Part shown: positions 46,401 through 56,603 of the stretch, piece after piece | Layout: the number at the start of each line of letters is the position of its first letter | How positions within the stretch are numbered: position 1 is the first letter of the stretch | NCBI GenBank assembly: GCA_023441625.1 | Contig: JAEZOA010000015.1 | Span: 1 to 64,000, forward strand | Direction: 5' to 3' | DNA length: 64,000 nucleotides | DNA from: Bacillota bacterium | GTDB lineage: Bacteria; Bacillota; Clostridia; Acetivibrionales; DSM-1351 | Position numbers and translations under genes: made by a program | Notes under the pieces: model-generated | What the model saw: the letters and a program-made list of their open reading frames with translations, nothing else | What the model was told of the DNA's origin: nothing | The model's database searches: none

Positions 46401-47480
46401 ATGAGCAATATACCAAAAACTATGAAAGCTTTAGTTGCATATGGCAAGGGAGATTACCGATTTGAAACAAATTATCCTACCCCAGAATGTGGCCCAGATG
46501 ATATCATCATAAAAACAGAAGGTTGCGGTGTTTGCGCAAGTGACCTGAAGTGCCAACATGGAGCAGCTATGTATTGGGGTGGTGAAAACCAACCAGCATG
46601 GGTAGAACCACCCTTTATTCCAGGACATGAATTTTTAGGTTATATCGTTGAAGTAGGCCAAAATGTAAAGGATTTTGCTATTGGAGAAAGAGTTATTGCA
46701 GATCAGATTGTTCCGTGTGGTGAGTGCAAATTCTGCAAAACGGGTAGATATTGGATGTGCCAACCCCATGCAATTTTTGGGTTCCAAAAAGGAAACAACG
46801 GTGGTATGGCTGAATATGTAAGATTCCCTAAAACCGCTGTGATTTCTAAAGTTCCAGAAGAAATACCTCTAAGTGCTGCTCTATTGATTGAACCTTATGG
46901 ATGTTCCAAACATGCGGTAGACAGAGCACAGATTCGTAATGATGATGTGGTAGTTATTTCTGGCTCAGGAACTCTTGGTCTTGGTATGATCACATATGCA
47001 AGAATGCAAAATCCCAAAAAATTAATAGTACTTGATATGGTTGATAAACGATTGGAAAAAGCAAAGGAATTTGGAGCAGATATAGTTTGGAACCCCTCAA
47101 AGGTAAATGTGGTGGAGGAAATTAATAAGCTAACCGATGGTTATGGCTGTGATATTTATATTGAAGCTACAGGACATCCATCAAGTGTTGTTCAAGGGCT
47201 TAACATGATAAGAAAACTAGGACGCTTTGTGGAATTCAGTGTATTTGGGGAACCAACTACCGTAGACTGGTCAATTATTGGCGACAGGAAGGAACTGGAT
47301 ATACTTGGCTCCCACTTAAGCCCATACTGCTATCCATTTGTAATTGAAAACATTCAAAATGGTAACTTAAAAACGAATGGTCTTGTTTCAAAGTCTTTTT
47401 CAATTGAAGAATGGGAAACGGCTTTCGAATACGCTTCTGGAAAATATGGTGATTTGAAAGTTGCAATTACCTTTGACTAA
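46401..47480 (+). CDS. Zinc-dependent alcohol dehydrogenase (sorbitol/threonine dehydrogenase family)
   Basis: A 359-residue medium-chain dehydrogenase. Catalytic zinc ligands are Cys in GCGVCASD and the His-Glu of GHEFLG. Structural zinc cysteines are in CGECKFCKTGRYWMC. The NAD fold has GSGTLGLGMI. It oxidises a polyol or secondary alcohol with NAD(P). It lies in the operon between FAD paralogue 5 and the FGGY kinase (12-bp gap), which points to polyol-to-ketose conversion before phosphorylation. GAGGAGG precedes the ATG. Confidence 0.9.
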   Translation: MSNIPKTMKALVAYGKGDYRFETNYPTPECGPDDIIIKTEGCGVCASDLKCQHGAAMYWGGENQPAWVEPPFIPGHEFLGYIVEVGQNVKDFAIGERVIADQIVPCGECKFCKTGRYWMCQPHAIFGFQKGNNGGMAEYVRFPKTAVISKVPEEIPLSAALLIEPYGCSKHAVDRAQIRNDDVVVISGSGTLGLGMITYARMQNPKKLIVLDMVDKRLEKAKEFGADIVWNPSKVNVVEEINKLTDGYGCDIYIEATGHPSSVVQGLNMIRKLGRFVEFSVFGEPTTVDWSIIGDRKELDILGSHLSPYCYPFVIENIQNGNLKTNGLVSKSFSIEEWETAFEYASGKYGDLKVAITFD

Positions 47481-47492
47481 AGGAGAGTTCAC

Positions 47493-49016
47493 ATGAACTA
47501 TTTATTGGGTACCGATATCGGAACTTCTGGAACCAAAACAATTATGATGGATACTGAGGGCAACCTGATATCCCAGGACTTACAGGAATATGATGTGCTA
47601 ACACCAAAACCCTTATGGGCAGAGCAATGGCCTGAGGTATGGATAGAAGCCACAAAAAAATCCATTATAAATACAGTAACAAAATCAGGAGTAAACAAAG
47701 AGGATATAAAAGGTATATGTATTAGTGGCTTATATGGGGGTTCGGGAATACCCTTAGATGAGAATATGAATCCAGTCAGACCGTGCTTAATCTGGATGGA
47801 TCGAAGGGCGTCAGAAGAAGCAAAATGGGTTTTAGATAATATTGGAGAAGATAAGTTAAAACGAATTACCCATAATGGTTCCGACCCATACTATGGTTTC
47901 ACTAAAATATTATGGATTAAAAATAATGAACCCCAAAATTGGGCAAAGATTAAGATGTTTTTACCCCCAAACGATTATGCAATCTATCGTTTGACTAACA
48001 AGGTGGTAATTGATTATTCCTCTGCCGGTAATATCGGTGGTATTTTTGATATGAATACTCATACCTGGTCAAAAGAGTTAATGGAACAGATGGGAATACC
48101 CTATTCCATGATGCCTCAAAACATTGTTGAATCAACAGATATTGTGGGAGGACTTACTAAGCTGGCAGCAAATGAAATAGGACTTTATGAAGGATTGCCC
48201 GTATTTGCAGGAGGTATTGACTGTGGAGCAGCTAATATAGGTTTGGGTGTATTTGAACCAGGAGTATACGCCGCTGCAATAGGAACATCTATGTGTGCCG
48301 CATTTATTTCAGACCGATCTATTAAGGGTGATGGGTTAATAGTTTGGCCATATTTATATGATGCTAAAAATCTGTCTTATTATTTCAGTGGTGCAGCAAC
48401 AGCTGGAGCAATTATAAAATGGTTCCGCAATACATTTGCCGAGCTCGAACTAGAAGCAGAACGTTCAGGTGGACACAATGCATATAAAATACTTGATGAA
48501 CAAGCAGAAAAGCTACCAGCTGGAAGTGAAGGATTAATTGTGTTACCATATTTTATGGGAGAAAGAAGTCCTGTATGGGATTCCGATGCAAAAGGGACAA
48601 TTGTAGGTCTTTCCCTTACTCATACAAAAGCACATATTTATAGAGCCTTTTTAGAAGCTGTTGCATATTCCCTAAGACATGCTATGGAATGTACTGGAGA
48701 AAACCTAGGAGAATATATTCTACTTGCAGGTGGAGTAGCAAAGTCAAGATTATGGAAACAAATATTTGCAGATGTAACTGGTTACCCAGTGGTATGTCCA
48801 ATTCATGATGTAGAAGCAAATATGGGAGATGTTATGCTTGCAGGAATAGGAACTGGACTGCTCTCCTATGAGGATGTTAAGAAGTGGCAGGTTTTAGACA
48901 AAAAAATCATACCAAACCCTGAGAACAAAAAGAGGTACGACCAGTATTATAGGCTATATCGTTCTATTTATGAGAATCTAAAGCAAGATATGAAATCTCT
49001 TTCATGTATAATATAA
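47493..49016 (+). CDS. FGGY-family carbohydrate kinase (xylulokinase-like)
   Basis: A 507-residue kinase. The phosphate loop GTDIGTSGTKTIMMD, CLIWMDRRASEEA, PVFAGGIDCGAANIGLG and the C-terminal AGGVAKSRLWKQIFADVTG are FGGY features. It is clearly different from xylB at 17289 (ISGLYGGSGIPLD instead of the LSGQMHG type). It probably phosphorylates a ketose or polyol made by the preceding dehydrogenases or the epimerase. AAAGGAGAG precedes the ATG. It is the last gene of the plus-strand arm. Confidence 0.88.
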   Translation: MNYLLGTDIGTSGTKTIMMDTEGNLISQDLQEYDVLTPKPLWAEQWPEVWIEATKKSIINTVTKSGVNKEDIKGICISGLYGGSGIPLDENMNPVRPCLIWMDRRASEEAKWVLDNIGEDKLKRITHNGSDPYYGFTKILWIKNNEPQNWAKIKMFLPPNDYAIYRLTNKVVIDYSSAGNIGGIFDMNTHTWSKELMEQMGIPYSMMPQNIVESTDIVGGLTKLAANEIGLYEGLPVFAGGIDCGAANIGLGVFEPGVYAAAIGTSMCAAFISDRSIKGDGLIVWPYLYDAKNLSYYFSGAATAGAIIKWFRNTFAELELEAERSGGHNAYKILDEQAEKLPAGSEGLIVLPYFMGERSPVWDSDAKGTIVGLSLTHTKAHIYRAFLEAVAYSLRHAMECTGENLGEYILLAGGVAKSRLWKQIFADVTGYPVVCPIHDVEANMGDVMLAGIGTGLLSYEDVKKWQVLDKKIIPNPENKKRYDQYYRLYRSIYENLKQDMKSLSCII

Positions 49017-49048
49017 AGAAAGAAACCTGTTATTTGGACTCATACAAT

Positions 49049-49092
49049 AAATCTCCAAATTGGTGTAACAATAACATCAATTTGGAGATTTT
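49049..49092. terminator. Bidirectional terminator between FGGY kinase and chemoreceptor-like gene
   Basis: AAATCTCCAAATTG and CAATTTGGAGATTT form a 14-bp perfect stem with A/T flanks, between convergent stop codons at 49016 and 49099. Confidence 0.88.
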
Positions 49093-49098
49093 AATACA

Positions 49099-50175
49099 TT
49101 ATTCAAGCTTCAAAATTTCCTCTGCAAGGCCTTCAATATTCCTGGCATTTTTATAAGCGCATTCGGCTACTGAATTACTTTGTTCCATTATTTCGGTAAT
49201 TGTTGCTGCAATCTCTTCAGTACCTGCTGCCTCGTCTACCGTTGTTCTGGCTAATTCACTTACAGCTTGTGTTATATTTGTACCTGTAGCATATAGCGAT
49301 TCCACTCTTCCATTTATATTATTTATTGAATTGCTAAAACTATCTGCATCAGAAGAATATTGTTCACTAATAGAAATTAAATTATTAAATTCTGATATTA
49401 CATTTTTCTCTATAAAATTAAGCATTAACTTGGAGCTATCTGAAAGATCGCCTACAGAAGACCTAATGTTTTCAGTGATTTTTTCAATATTTAAGGCAAT
49501 TTCTGAGGACTGGCTTGATAATTTACTTATTTCTTCAGCCACTACAGCAAATCCATTGCCATATTCACCCGCCCTTGCAGCTTCTATACTTGCATTTAAT
49601 GAAAGTAGTTTTGTTTGTGATGCTATTTTCATTATTGAATTAGTCAGTGAATATATATGTGAAACAGTACTTGTCTTTTCCAAAGCTTCAAAGAGACTTT
49701 CTCTAACTTCAGCATATACTTTCTCAGTGCTTCCTTTCGAGTTTATTGACTTCTGCTTTAAATCGGCTGCTCTAATACGTATTTCATCAGAAATACCACT
49801 TACAACACTTATTTCAGACGATATTGCCATTATCATATCCTCCATCTCTGAAACTGATGCTGAAATTTCCTCTGATGATGCAGCTGTTTGCTGTATTCCT
49901 GCAGCCATTTGTTGAATTGCAGCAGAAACACCTTCTACATTTTCTTTAATTAGATTGGCACTTGTCTCCAAATCTTGACCTGATGAACTTATATCTACTA
50001 TCACTTCACTAGATGTATCAATAAATTTTTTGTATTCAAGGTATTTATCATGTCCAGCTTCCCTTACAATTTGGTGGTTTTCACTTAATTTCCTACTTTT
50101 TTTTATAAGAACACTCAAATAAACTACATAAGCTATTAATAATGCGCACAGTACACTTAATAATATATATATCAT
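49099..50175 (-). CDS. Methyl-accepting chemotaxis protein-like signalling protein
   Basis: A 358-residue protein with one N-terminal membrane helix (about residues 3-22) and a long coiled-coil signalling domain. The hairpin tip [34 protein letters not shown] is characteristic (shown by its [15 protein letters not shown] core). There is no extracellular sensing domain and no HAMP, so it would sense from inside or via a partner. The ATG at 50175 follows AAGGGGAG by 8 nt; a longer frame from 50310 is unsupported. The small STAS-like protein gene directly upstream may encode that partner. Confidence 0.88.
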   Translation of the reverse strand: MIYILLSVLCALLIAYVVYLSVLIKKSRKLSENHQIVREAGHDKYLEYKKFIDTSSEVIVDISSSGQDLETSANLIKENVEGVSAAIQQMAAGIQQTAASSEEISASVSEMEDMIMAISSEISVVSGISDEIRIRAADLKQKSINSKGSTEKVYAEVRESLFEALEKTSTVSHIYSLTNSIMKIASQTKLLSLNASIEAARAGEYGNGFAVVAEEISKLSSQSSEIALNIEKITENIRSSVGDLSDSSKLMLNFIEKNVISEFNNLISISEQYSSDADSFSNSINNINGRVESLYATGTNITQAVSELARTTVDEAAGTEEIAATITEIMEQSNSVAECAYKNARNIEGLAEEILKLE

Positions 50176-50320
50176 AAAATCTACTCCCCTTGTAGTGATT
50201 TTTAGCAAGTACGTGGTAGAAGATAAGTTCCTATTGAAAGTACAGACTCCATTATGAAAGTATGGGGCTTTATTTCCAATACTTAAATAATAGAGTCCGT
50301 ATAGTTCCAAAAAATCAAGA

Positions 50321-50677
50321 TTAAACTTTCATAAAAGCTTCTTCTAAACTTGTTACCATAGTGAATGGATCAACATTTTCTTTTGCAACCTTTTTTACTT
50401 GTAGCATAGCGACAGCCGACTCTAAAATTACTGAAAACCTTTTCTTAAACGGTGTCTCAACATACATCTTCATGCATTGTTCAAGAAGCGGGGCCCCATC
50501 TGGAGAAATTGTTTTCTGTTCCTTAGCATCAACAATCAAAACATACTGGCTAGTATCTACTTTCTTGGCGCCTTCTTTAAAATCATTGATTAGACTCTCT
50601 ATTTCAGAGGCTAATATAACACCCGATGCCTTTACTAAAAATGCCTTTTTTGAAGTATCAATTTCAAATGTAACCAT
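50321..50677 (-). CDS. Small STAS/anti-sigma-antagonist-like protein
   Basis: A 118-residue soluble protein: [19 protein letters not shown], then [21 protein letters not shown] and a C-terminal helix. The alternating strand-helix pattern resembles a STAS-like fold, but the usual phospho-Ser motif is not obvious. The ATG at 50677 has AAAGGAG upstream. It lies between the nitrilase gene (34-bp gap) and the chemoreceptor-like gene, all minus strand. A link between sensing and the amidase is inference. Confidence 0.6.
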   Translation of the reverse strand: MVTFEIDTSKKAFLVKASGVILASEIESLINDFKEGAKKVDTSQYVLIVDAKEQKTISPDGAPLLEQCMKMYVETPFKKRFSVILESAVAMLQVKKVAKENVDPFTMVTSLEEAFMKV

Positions 50678-50711
50678 AGCTTTCTCCTTTGCTTTAAAAT
50701 TTAATTTATTT

Positions 50712-51614
50712 TTATTTTTGAAGAGCCTCATTTAATGTTTTTGGTATATCTTCAATAGGACCAAAACTATCAAGATATGGGCTGGTAGTTCTATGATTTC
50801 CGAAAACTGGCCATTCATGAGCATAGCGTTTCAGATGTTTTAACATAGGAACGGTGCCCTTTGTACCTAATTCCCTTACCAGCTTGACCTTATCTAGGTC
50901 CAGCATTTCTATCTGTATTGACGGAGAATCCCCAGCTTCCTGCAGCACTACTCCTTCTGGATCAACGATCATGGAATGTCCAGCTAATGTAAAGCCACAA
51001 TGATAACCACAAGCACCTGCACCAATGACATATGCCTGGTTGAATAGAGCAGTTGCTATTCGACAAGTTCTTTCAGCATCTAGTAGAGTTGATGGTGTAA
51101 AGGATGGGTGAATAATTACCTCTGCTCCCATAGAAACAAGACTTCTGGTCATCTCTGGAAACCAAGCATCATAGCATATACATATACCTAACCTCCCAAC
51201 ACCATTAATATCAATTACTTCAAAACTGTTACCTGGAACTGAAGTTTCAGCTGGAGAAAAAGGATTCATCTTCCTGTACTTGGTAATAAGATCGCCTTGG
51301 GGAGATAGAACAGGTGTGGTGTTATAGACTTTCCCACCATCGAGTTCAATCATTGAACCAGGTATAATCCATTTTTTAACTTCTTTTGCTTTTCTGGACA
51401 AGCGTTCTACCGATTTACCCGGAATCGGCTCAGCAATATCTTCGAGCCTTGGAGCTAGACCTTGGACAGCTAATTCGGGAAAAACAATCAAATCGACCCA
51501 GGGATATTCGTATGCAATCATATCGATATAACCCTCAAGCTCATCTAGATTGGCTTTTGCATTTCCCGGAACTCCTTCCCTTTGAACAGAGGCAATACCT
51601 AAAAACCGCGCCAT
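50712..51614 (-). CDS. Carbon-nitrogen hydrolase (nitrilase superfamily)
   Basis: A 300-residue amidase/nitrilase. The Glu-Lys-Cys triad is visible: Glu in IVFPELAVQG, Lys in ITKYRKMNPF, Cys in GICICYDAWFPE. It hydrolyses an amide or nitrile; aliphatic amidase or N-carbamoyl hydrolase activity are both possible. The ATG at 51614 follows AAAGGAGG. It is first in its minus-strand operon and divergent from a LuxR-type regulator, which may control it. Confidence 0.88.
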   Translation of the reverse strand: MARFLGIASVQREGVPGNAKANLDELEGYIDMIAYEYPWVDLIVFPELAVQGLAPRLEDIAEPIPGKSVERLSRKAKEVKKWIIPGSMIELDGGKVYNTTPVLSPQGDLITKYRKMNPFSPAETSVPGNSFEVIDINGVGRLGICICYDAWFPEMTRSLVSMGAEVIIHPSFTPSTLLDAERTCRIATALFNQAYVIGAGACGYHCGFTLAGHSMIVDPEGVVLQEAGDSPSIQIEMLDLDKVKLVRELGTKGTVPMLKHLKRYAHEWPVFGNHRTTSPYLDSFGPIEDIPKTLNEALQK

Positions 51615-51828
51615 AATATTTCCTCCTTTTAAGTTAATTTTTTGAAGTGATACCTTAATTATACTGTTGACAATTACAATCATCTATACATCAAAAGTTG
51701 GAAATTGTTACATATAATCATACTAAAGTTTGGTTTTTTGTAAATTTTTAAGTTTATTGAATAAATATGTAAATAAATAGTAGTTTTATGCCGAAAAAAT
51801 ATAATAAAAGAATAATTAGGAGATAGAG

Positions 51829-52944
51829 ATGGAAGCAGAAATTAATAATTATTTGGAGTATTATAAGCTAAATAAATTTTTTCAAAATATTCTAATAGAT
51901 AATAACGTTTCCCAGATGGCCTTTGGCGAACAACTTTTAGACTCTATTTCTGACGTGTTCGGTTTTGACAAATCCACATTCTGGCTAATTAATCCTGATA
52001 ATGGTAAATATTTACCTATATCGTACCGCGTAGATAGCAGTATCATAGAGGAATATGCAAAGCAATACTACAAAATAGATCCATTTTATCCTGACAACTT
52101 CATAAAAAATAAAATTAATAAAGATGTTGTTTCAGTAAATGACTTGATGCCTTTTGATGAATATGAGTCCTCAGCCTATTATACAAAATTCTTAGCCCCA
52201 GTAAGCCAATACTATTATCAGACAGTATTGTACCTCCGCCATAAAGGGATTATAATTGGAGGTATAGTGCTGCTTAGGTCAAAAAACGAAGGGGACTTTA
52301 ACAAAAAAGAAATTGATTTGATGAAAAAGGCTACTATATATCTCTCTACAATCACTGCAAATTATTTGTTGGATAATGAATTGAGAATAAAACAAGGTTT
52401 ATATAAATCGCTATGCAATCAGTCACCTGTTGGACTAATCGTATTTAATGCATATTATCCCTACAAAATACAATATATAAATTCTTCCGCCATAAGATAT
52501 ACTTTAGATATATTAGATGAAAATCTGTCCCGCAATCCAACTGAGCAATTTATAAAACAGCATATTATCAATGCAAATAATTTTGAACAATTTGGATCAT
52601 TTAAAACCATCATATCCCATTCTTTAAAGAAATATAATTTAAATGTTACTCCCAGCCAAACAGCAGATAATACCCCTTTAGTACATGCATATATTATCCC
52701 ACAAAACACCCCTTCAGAAATACAAAATATTCTGAACATGAACAATTATAACGATTTGACCGTTAGACAAAAGGAAATAATTAAATATGTTTTACACGGC
52801 TTTACAAATCAAGAAATTTCAGAAAAATTGTTTATTAGTGTCAGCACCGTAAAAACACATTTAAATAATATATTTAAAGAGTTGCAAGTATCAAATAGGC
52901 TCAGTTTATACTCTAAGTTGATTGGAAAAAATGAAGTGTTTTAA
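51829..52944 (+). CDS. LuxR-type transcriptional regulator
   Basis: A 371-residue regulator. The C-terminal helix-turn-helix (about residues 303-365) reads LTVRQKEIIKYVLHGFTNQE, then ISEKLFISVSTVKTHLNNIF. The N-terminal ~190 residues look like a GAF-type sensory domain, and a second, PAS-like stretch follows (GLIVFNAYYPYKIQYINSSA). There is no receiver Asp pattern, so it is not a response regulator. It is divergent from the nitrilase operon and has AGGAGAT before the ATG. Its stop overlaps the tadA stop by 4 bp. Confidence 0.82.
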   Translation: MEAEINNYLEYYKLNKFFQNILIDNNVSQMAFGEQLLDSISDVFGFDKSTFWLINPDNGKYLPISYRVDSSIIEEYAKQYYKIDPFYPDNFIKNKINKDVVSVNDLMPFDEYESSAYYTKFLAPVSQYYYQTVLYLRHKGIIIGGIVLLRSKNEGDFNKKEIDLMKKATIYLSTITANYLLDNELRIKQGLYKSLCNQSPVGLIVFNAYYPYKIQYINSSAIRYTLDILDENLSRNPTEQFIKQHIINANNFEQFGSFKTIISHSLKKYNLNVTPSQTADNTPLVHAYIIPQNTPSEIQNILNMNNYNDLTVRQKEIIKYVLHGFTNQEISEKLFISVSTVKTHLNNIFKELQVSNRLSLYSKLIGKNEVF

Positions 52945-53405
52945 AGCTTGTCTCTTCTTAAAGCTGAAAAAAATTTCTTTAGAGGCTGAGTACATTCCTC
53001 ATGCAGAAGCCCTATTACAACGTCTACTTTATGATTAAACTCATGAACTCTAAATAAATCCACTACTGACCCTGCCGCTCCGGCTCTGTTATCCATTGCT
53101 CCAATGTACAGTGTACTTATCCTGGATTGAATTATTGCTCCTGCGCACATAGGACAGGGCTCTAATGTCACATACATCTCACATCCGTCAAGCCTCCATG
53201 TCCCCAGCTTTCTGGCTGCTTTTCTGATTGCTTCAATCTCTGCATGAGAAGTCACATCAAGCTTTGCTTCCTTTAGGTTATGTCCTCTGGCAACTATTTG
53301 TCCGTCCTTTACAATAATTGCACCTACTGGGGTTTCCCCTTTTTTATACGCAAGCTTTGCCTGATTTATGGCTTTTATCATAAATTGCTCTTTTCGTGTG
53401 TACAT
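52941..53405 (-). CDS. tadA: tRNA adenosine(34) deaminase TadA-like
   Basis: A 154-residue cytidine-deaminase-fold enzyme. Zinc ligands and catalytic Glu lie in SHAEIEAIRKA, with the PCPMCAGAI motif after LEP. The sequence type fits TadA, which makes inosine at the wobble position of tRNA-Arg. Guanine deaminase relatives share the motif but lack this overall pattern. It lies 36 bp after panD on the same strand, which may be incidental co-transcription. Confidence 0.85.
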   Translation of the reverse strand: MYTRKEQFMIKAINQAKLAYKKGETPVGAIIVKDGQIVARGHNLKEAKLDVTSHAEIEAIRKAARKLGTWRLDGCEMYVTLEPCPMCAGAIIQSRISTLYIGAMDNRAGAAGSVVDLFRVHEFNHKVDVVIGLLHEECTQPLKKFFSALRRDKL

Positions 53406-53441
53406 TTAAACACCTCATTAATGAATTTTTTATTACCACCC

Positions 53442-53825
53442 CTACCCCAACTCCCCATGCTTCTCATACTGCGTAACTTTACTAATTCTATTCTTCTCAT
53501 CCACAAAAACAACAGACGGCCTATGCCCCTTTGCTTCTTGGGCATCTAACATACAGTATGCCATTATTATAACCTTATCCCCCACATGAACGCAACGGGC
53601 GGCAGCTCCATTAAGGCAGACCACTCCTGACCCCCGTTCCCCTGCAATGGTGTATGTTTCAAAGCGATTTCCATTATCTATATCCACTACTTGTACCTTT
53701 TCATATTCATAAATACCTGCAGCATCTAATAAATCCTCATCAACTGTGATGCTTCCAACATAGGAAAGCTCAGCCTGTATAACTGTAGCCCGATGTATTT
53801 TTCCTTTTAGCATTGATAAAATCAT
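53442..53825 (-). CDS. panD: Aspartate 1-decarboxylase
   Basis: A 127-residue proenzyme. [11 protein letters not shown] and the self-cleavage site Gly24-Ser25 in [14 protein letters not shown] generate the pyruvoyl cofactor. [18 protein letters not shown] is the core of the fold. It makes beta-alanine for pantothenate. It is the last of the pan genes, 22 bp after panC, with AAGGAG in the gap. Confidence 0.96.
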   Translation of the reverse strand: MILSMLKGKIHRATVIQAELSYVGSITVDEDLLDAAGIYEYEKVQVVDIDNGNRFETYTIAGERGSGVVCLNGAAARCVHVGDKVIIMAYCMLDAQEAKGHRPSVVFVDEKNRISKVTQYEKHGELG

Positions 53826-53847
53826 TTATATCTCCTTTCTACCCTGC

Positions 53848-54693
53848 TCATATATGAAAGTAAAAATTGTCAATTAATCTTGTTTTTCCAATATATACAG
53901 CAATTGCAACCAAGGTTGAACGTTCAATTCTATCAACCTTCTCCAAAGAAAGAGCATCCACCACATCTATATAGTCAATTTTAGCAAGTGACTCGGTATT
54001 TATATTATCAGTTATGCTGCGTATAATAAGCTTAGCATCTCTTTCTCCATTTTTAAGCAATTGTCGTCCCAATCCAAGAGAACGATTCAAAATTAGTGCT
54101 GCTTTTCGTTCATCAGCGTTTAAATAAGTATTTCGTGAGCTTTTTGCCAAGCCATCCTCTTCCCTTATTATCGGGCATCCAATAATTTCAATATCCATAT
54201 TCAGGTCACGTACCATGCGCCTGATTACAGCAAGCTGCTGAGCATCCTTCTGTCCAAAATAAGCCCTTTCAGCACCGACAATATTAAACAATTTGTTTAC
54301 TACAGTGCATACACCACGAAAATGAACAGGACGACTCTTGCCACACAATCCTTGAGTAAGTCTATTCATATCAACAAAGCTACAGAAATCAGGCATATAC
54401 ATCTCTGAAGCTTCAGGGTGAAAAATTAAATGAGCCCCTGTTTTTTCGCATAGAACTGCATCATGCTCCAAATCCCTAGGATAGCTTGCTAAATCCTCTG
54501 AAGGACCAAACTGCATAGGATTTACAAATATGCTAACTACTACCCGGTCATTTTCTAGGGCTGCACGTTTTATCAGACTTTGGTGTCCCTCATGGAGATA
54601 CCCCATAGTGGGTACAAAACCAATGCTTAATCCTTCTTTTTTCCATGTTTTCACCATCTGGCGAACTTCATTAACTGTATTAACAATTTTCAT
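53848..54693 (-). CDS. panC: Pantothenate synthetase
   Basis: A 281-residue PanC that joins pantoate and beta-alanine using ATP. FVPTMGYLHEGHQSLI is the HIGH-like ATP motif, and FVNPMQFGPSEDL, GQKDAQQLAVIRRM and REEDGLAKSSRN (KMSKS-like) follow. It starts 5 bp after panB. Confidence 0.97.
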   Translation of the reverse strand: MKIVNTVNEVRQMVKTWKKEGLSIGFVPTMGYLHEGHQSLIKRAALENDRVVVSIFVNPMQFGPSEDLASYPRDLEHDAVLCEKTGAHLIFHPEASEMYMPDFCSFVDMNRLTQGLCGKSRPVHFRGVCTVVNKLFNIVGAERAYFGQKDAQQLAVIRRMVRDLNMDIEIIGCPIIREEDGLAKSSRNTYLNADERKAALILNRSLGLGRQLLKNGERDAKLIIRSITDNINTESLAKIDYIDVVDALSLEKVDRIERSTLVAIAVYIGKTRLIDNFYFHI

Positions 54694-54698
54694 TAAAT

Positions 54699-55535
54699 TT
54701 ATCTCCCATATAGCTTTTCAATGATTGTATCCTCAATTTTAAAACAATGTTCTTCTGCCGGGAATATTCCATTTTGTACTTCCTCTATATATTGACAAAA
54801 GGCCTTTCTCATCTGTGAGCCAATATTCCCATAGCTCTTTGCAAACTTAGGTGTTAAATCCGAAAACATACTCAGCATATCCTGATATACCAATACCTGA
54901 CCATCACATCCCTTTCCCGCACCTATTCCGATAGTAGGAATTGAAATACTTTGAGAGATAAGCTCCGCCAGTTTTGCAGGAATACATTCAAGAGTAATAG
55001 CAAAAGCTCCTGCCTGTTCTATTGCTTTTGCAGAATCTATAAGCTGACGTGCTGCTTCCTCACTTTTTCCCTGTACCCTGAAGCCGCCGAGAGCATTAAC
55101 TGATTGGGGCGTTAATCCAATATGCGCCATAACAGGTATTGATGCATCAACAATGGCTTTAATCTGAGGGCACACTACACTTCCGCCTTCAAGCTTAACC
55201 GCATTTGCATGCCCTTCCTTAATAAGACGACCAGCATTGCATACTGCATCATAAACTGAGGTCTGGTATGACATAAATGGCATATCACTGATAATTAGTG
55301 TATTTTTTGCTCCTCTTGCTACAGCTCTTGTATGATGAATTATATCCTCCATGGTAACCTGTAGCGTATCCTCATAGCCTAAAACCACCATACCTAATGA
55401 ATCACCCACCAATATGGCATTAACTCCTGCATCATCCATGAGCTTGGCTGTGGAATAATCATATGCTGTCAGCATAGCTATTTTTTTATTCTTTAGTTTA
55501 TAATCTTTAAAAGTAAGAACGGTGTTACTCATCAT
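54699..55535 (-). CDS. panB: 3-Methyl-2-oxobutanoate hydroxymethyltransferase
   Basis: A 278-residue PanB making ketopantoate from 2-oxoisovalerate. [31 protein letters not shown] (metal-binding Asp) and [14 protein letters not shown] are characteristic. The start overlaps the DUF2520 gene by 11 bp, with GGAGGAG inside that gene as ribosome site. A second ATG follows at once (55532). Confidence 0.97.
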   Translation of the reverse strand: MMSNTVLTFKDYKLKNKKIAMLTAYDYSTAKLMDDAGVNAILVGDSLGMVVLGYEDTLQVTMEDIIHHTRAVARGAKNTLIISDMPFMSYQTSVYDAVCNAGRLIKEGHANAVKLEGGSVVCPQIKAIVDASIPVMAHIGLTPQSVNALGGFRVQGKSEEAARQLIDSAKAIEQAGAFAITLECIPAKLAELISQSISIPTIGIGAGKGCDGQVLVYQDMLSMFSDLTPKFAKSYGNIGSQMRKAFCQYIEEVQNGIFPAEEHCFKIEDTIIEKLYGR

Positions 55536-56382
55536 TCATCATCTCCTCCATCATCGTTTCCAATTGAGCATAGCTTATATTTGGATTTTTTCTTTTTGCT
55601 ATATCAATTAGTTTTCTCGAAAGCAAAATATATAATTTCCTATTCTCTCCGTTCAAACAAGACAAATGCTGAGAAACAGTGTCTATATCACATCGTTCGA
55701 TTGGTCCTGTCAATGCCTCCACCGGCCCCTGTCGTACAATGTTACTCATGTTGCAGATCATTAAATTATTCAGCGCAAGGCTTGCACCCTGTTCATCAAA
55801 GCCACAGCTTTTAAGTAAAAAAATACTCATCTCTGCCAGTGCAACCATCAAATTGCTGGCGAAGACCGCTGCACTGTGATAAACTACTTTATTTTCTGGT
55901 GAAATAATTTTTACAGGATTGCCTAAATGCTTTAATAGCATTTCCATTTCATTCATTCGATGGGGTGAGCCTTCTATTGTAAAATATGCGCAAGAAAGCT
56001 CCTTGTAAGAATTTAGCTTGTCGCTAATCCCTAAAAGTGGATGGATAGAGTAACCATGTGCACCATGATTATCAATATTAGAAAAAACTGATGATGATAT
56101 TAAGCCACTACAGTGGCAAATTATTTTATTTTTAATAGACAACTTATCAATGTAATCCCATAGTTTCTTGATAGCTCCGTCAGGAACCGTAAGAAAAAGA
56201 GTATCACATGCCTCTACAATGCTCTCAATGTCATTAAAGTTCATCGTGCCTGTAAATTCTGCTGCCTGTAATGCAGATTGGGGATTCCTGCTGTAATATC
56301 CCACAACATTTAAACCATGTTCGCAGAAATATCTGCCAAGGGAAAATCCTACTTTGCCTGCACCAATAAATCCAATTTTCAC
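55525..56382 (-). CDS. Rossmann/DUF2520 protein, probable ketopantoate reductase (PanG-like)
   Basis: A 285-residue NAD(P)-dependent protein. The N-terminal Rossmann motif is [18 protein letters not shown], followed by the SIHPLLG segment and a helical DUF2520 C-terminal domain. It starts the pan operon and overlaps panB. Ketopantoate reductase is the only pantoate-pathway step otherwise missing here. PanG is a known alternative to PanE, and DUF2520 proteins are candidates for that role. The start is GTG at 56382, 6 nt after GGAGGTG. A longer ATG frame from 56430 lacks a site. Confidence 0.78.
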   Translation of the reverse strand: MKIGFIGAGKVGFSLGRYFCEHGLNVVGYYSRNPQSALQAAEFTGTMNFNDIESIVEACDTLFLTVPDGAIKKLWDYIDKLSIKNKIICHCSGLISSSVFSNIDNHGAHGYSIHPLLGISDKLNSYKELSCAYFTIEGSPHRMNEMEMLLKHLGNPVKIISPENKVVYHSAAVFASNLMVALAEMSIFLLKSCGFDEQGASLALNNLMICNMSNIVRQGPVEALTGPIERCDIDTVSQHLSCLNGENRKLYILLSRKLIDIAKRKNPNISYAQLETMMEEMMNDE

Positions 56383-56603
56383 GCTACCACCTCCCTGATA
56401 TATAGCTAAGCCTTTTATGATCTTAATCAATATTCTTCAGAGGAGTGATGCTCTTTTTGGTCTCATTCCTACATGGATACGAGCCGCCATACTAAAAATA
56501 AAATATAGTAATGTCTTTTTGCTATTTACTTCTATCTATGTAATATAGCACCTTATTTTTAAGATGTAAAGTGCAGAGTTTCTTTTGCTTGTAGATTGAA
56601 TTG

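Noticed and set aside
47493..49016. Second xylulokinase in the xylose pathway
   Set aside because: The substrate-site segments differ from xylB at 17289 and the context is the FAD locus, so only FGGY kinase is claimed.
49331..49915. 194-codon plus-strand frame opposite the chemoreceptor-like gene
   Set aside because: The length comes from the regular heptad codon pattern of the coiled coil on the other strand; no ribosome site or homology.
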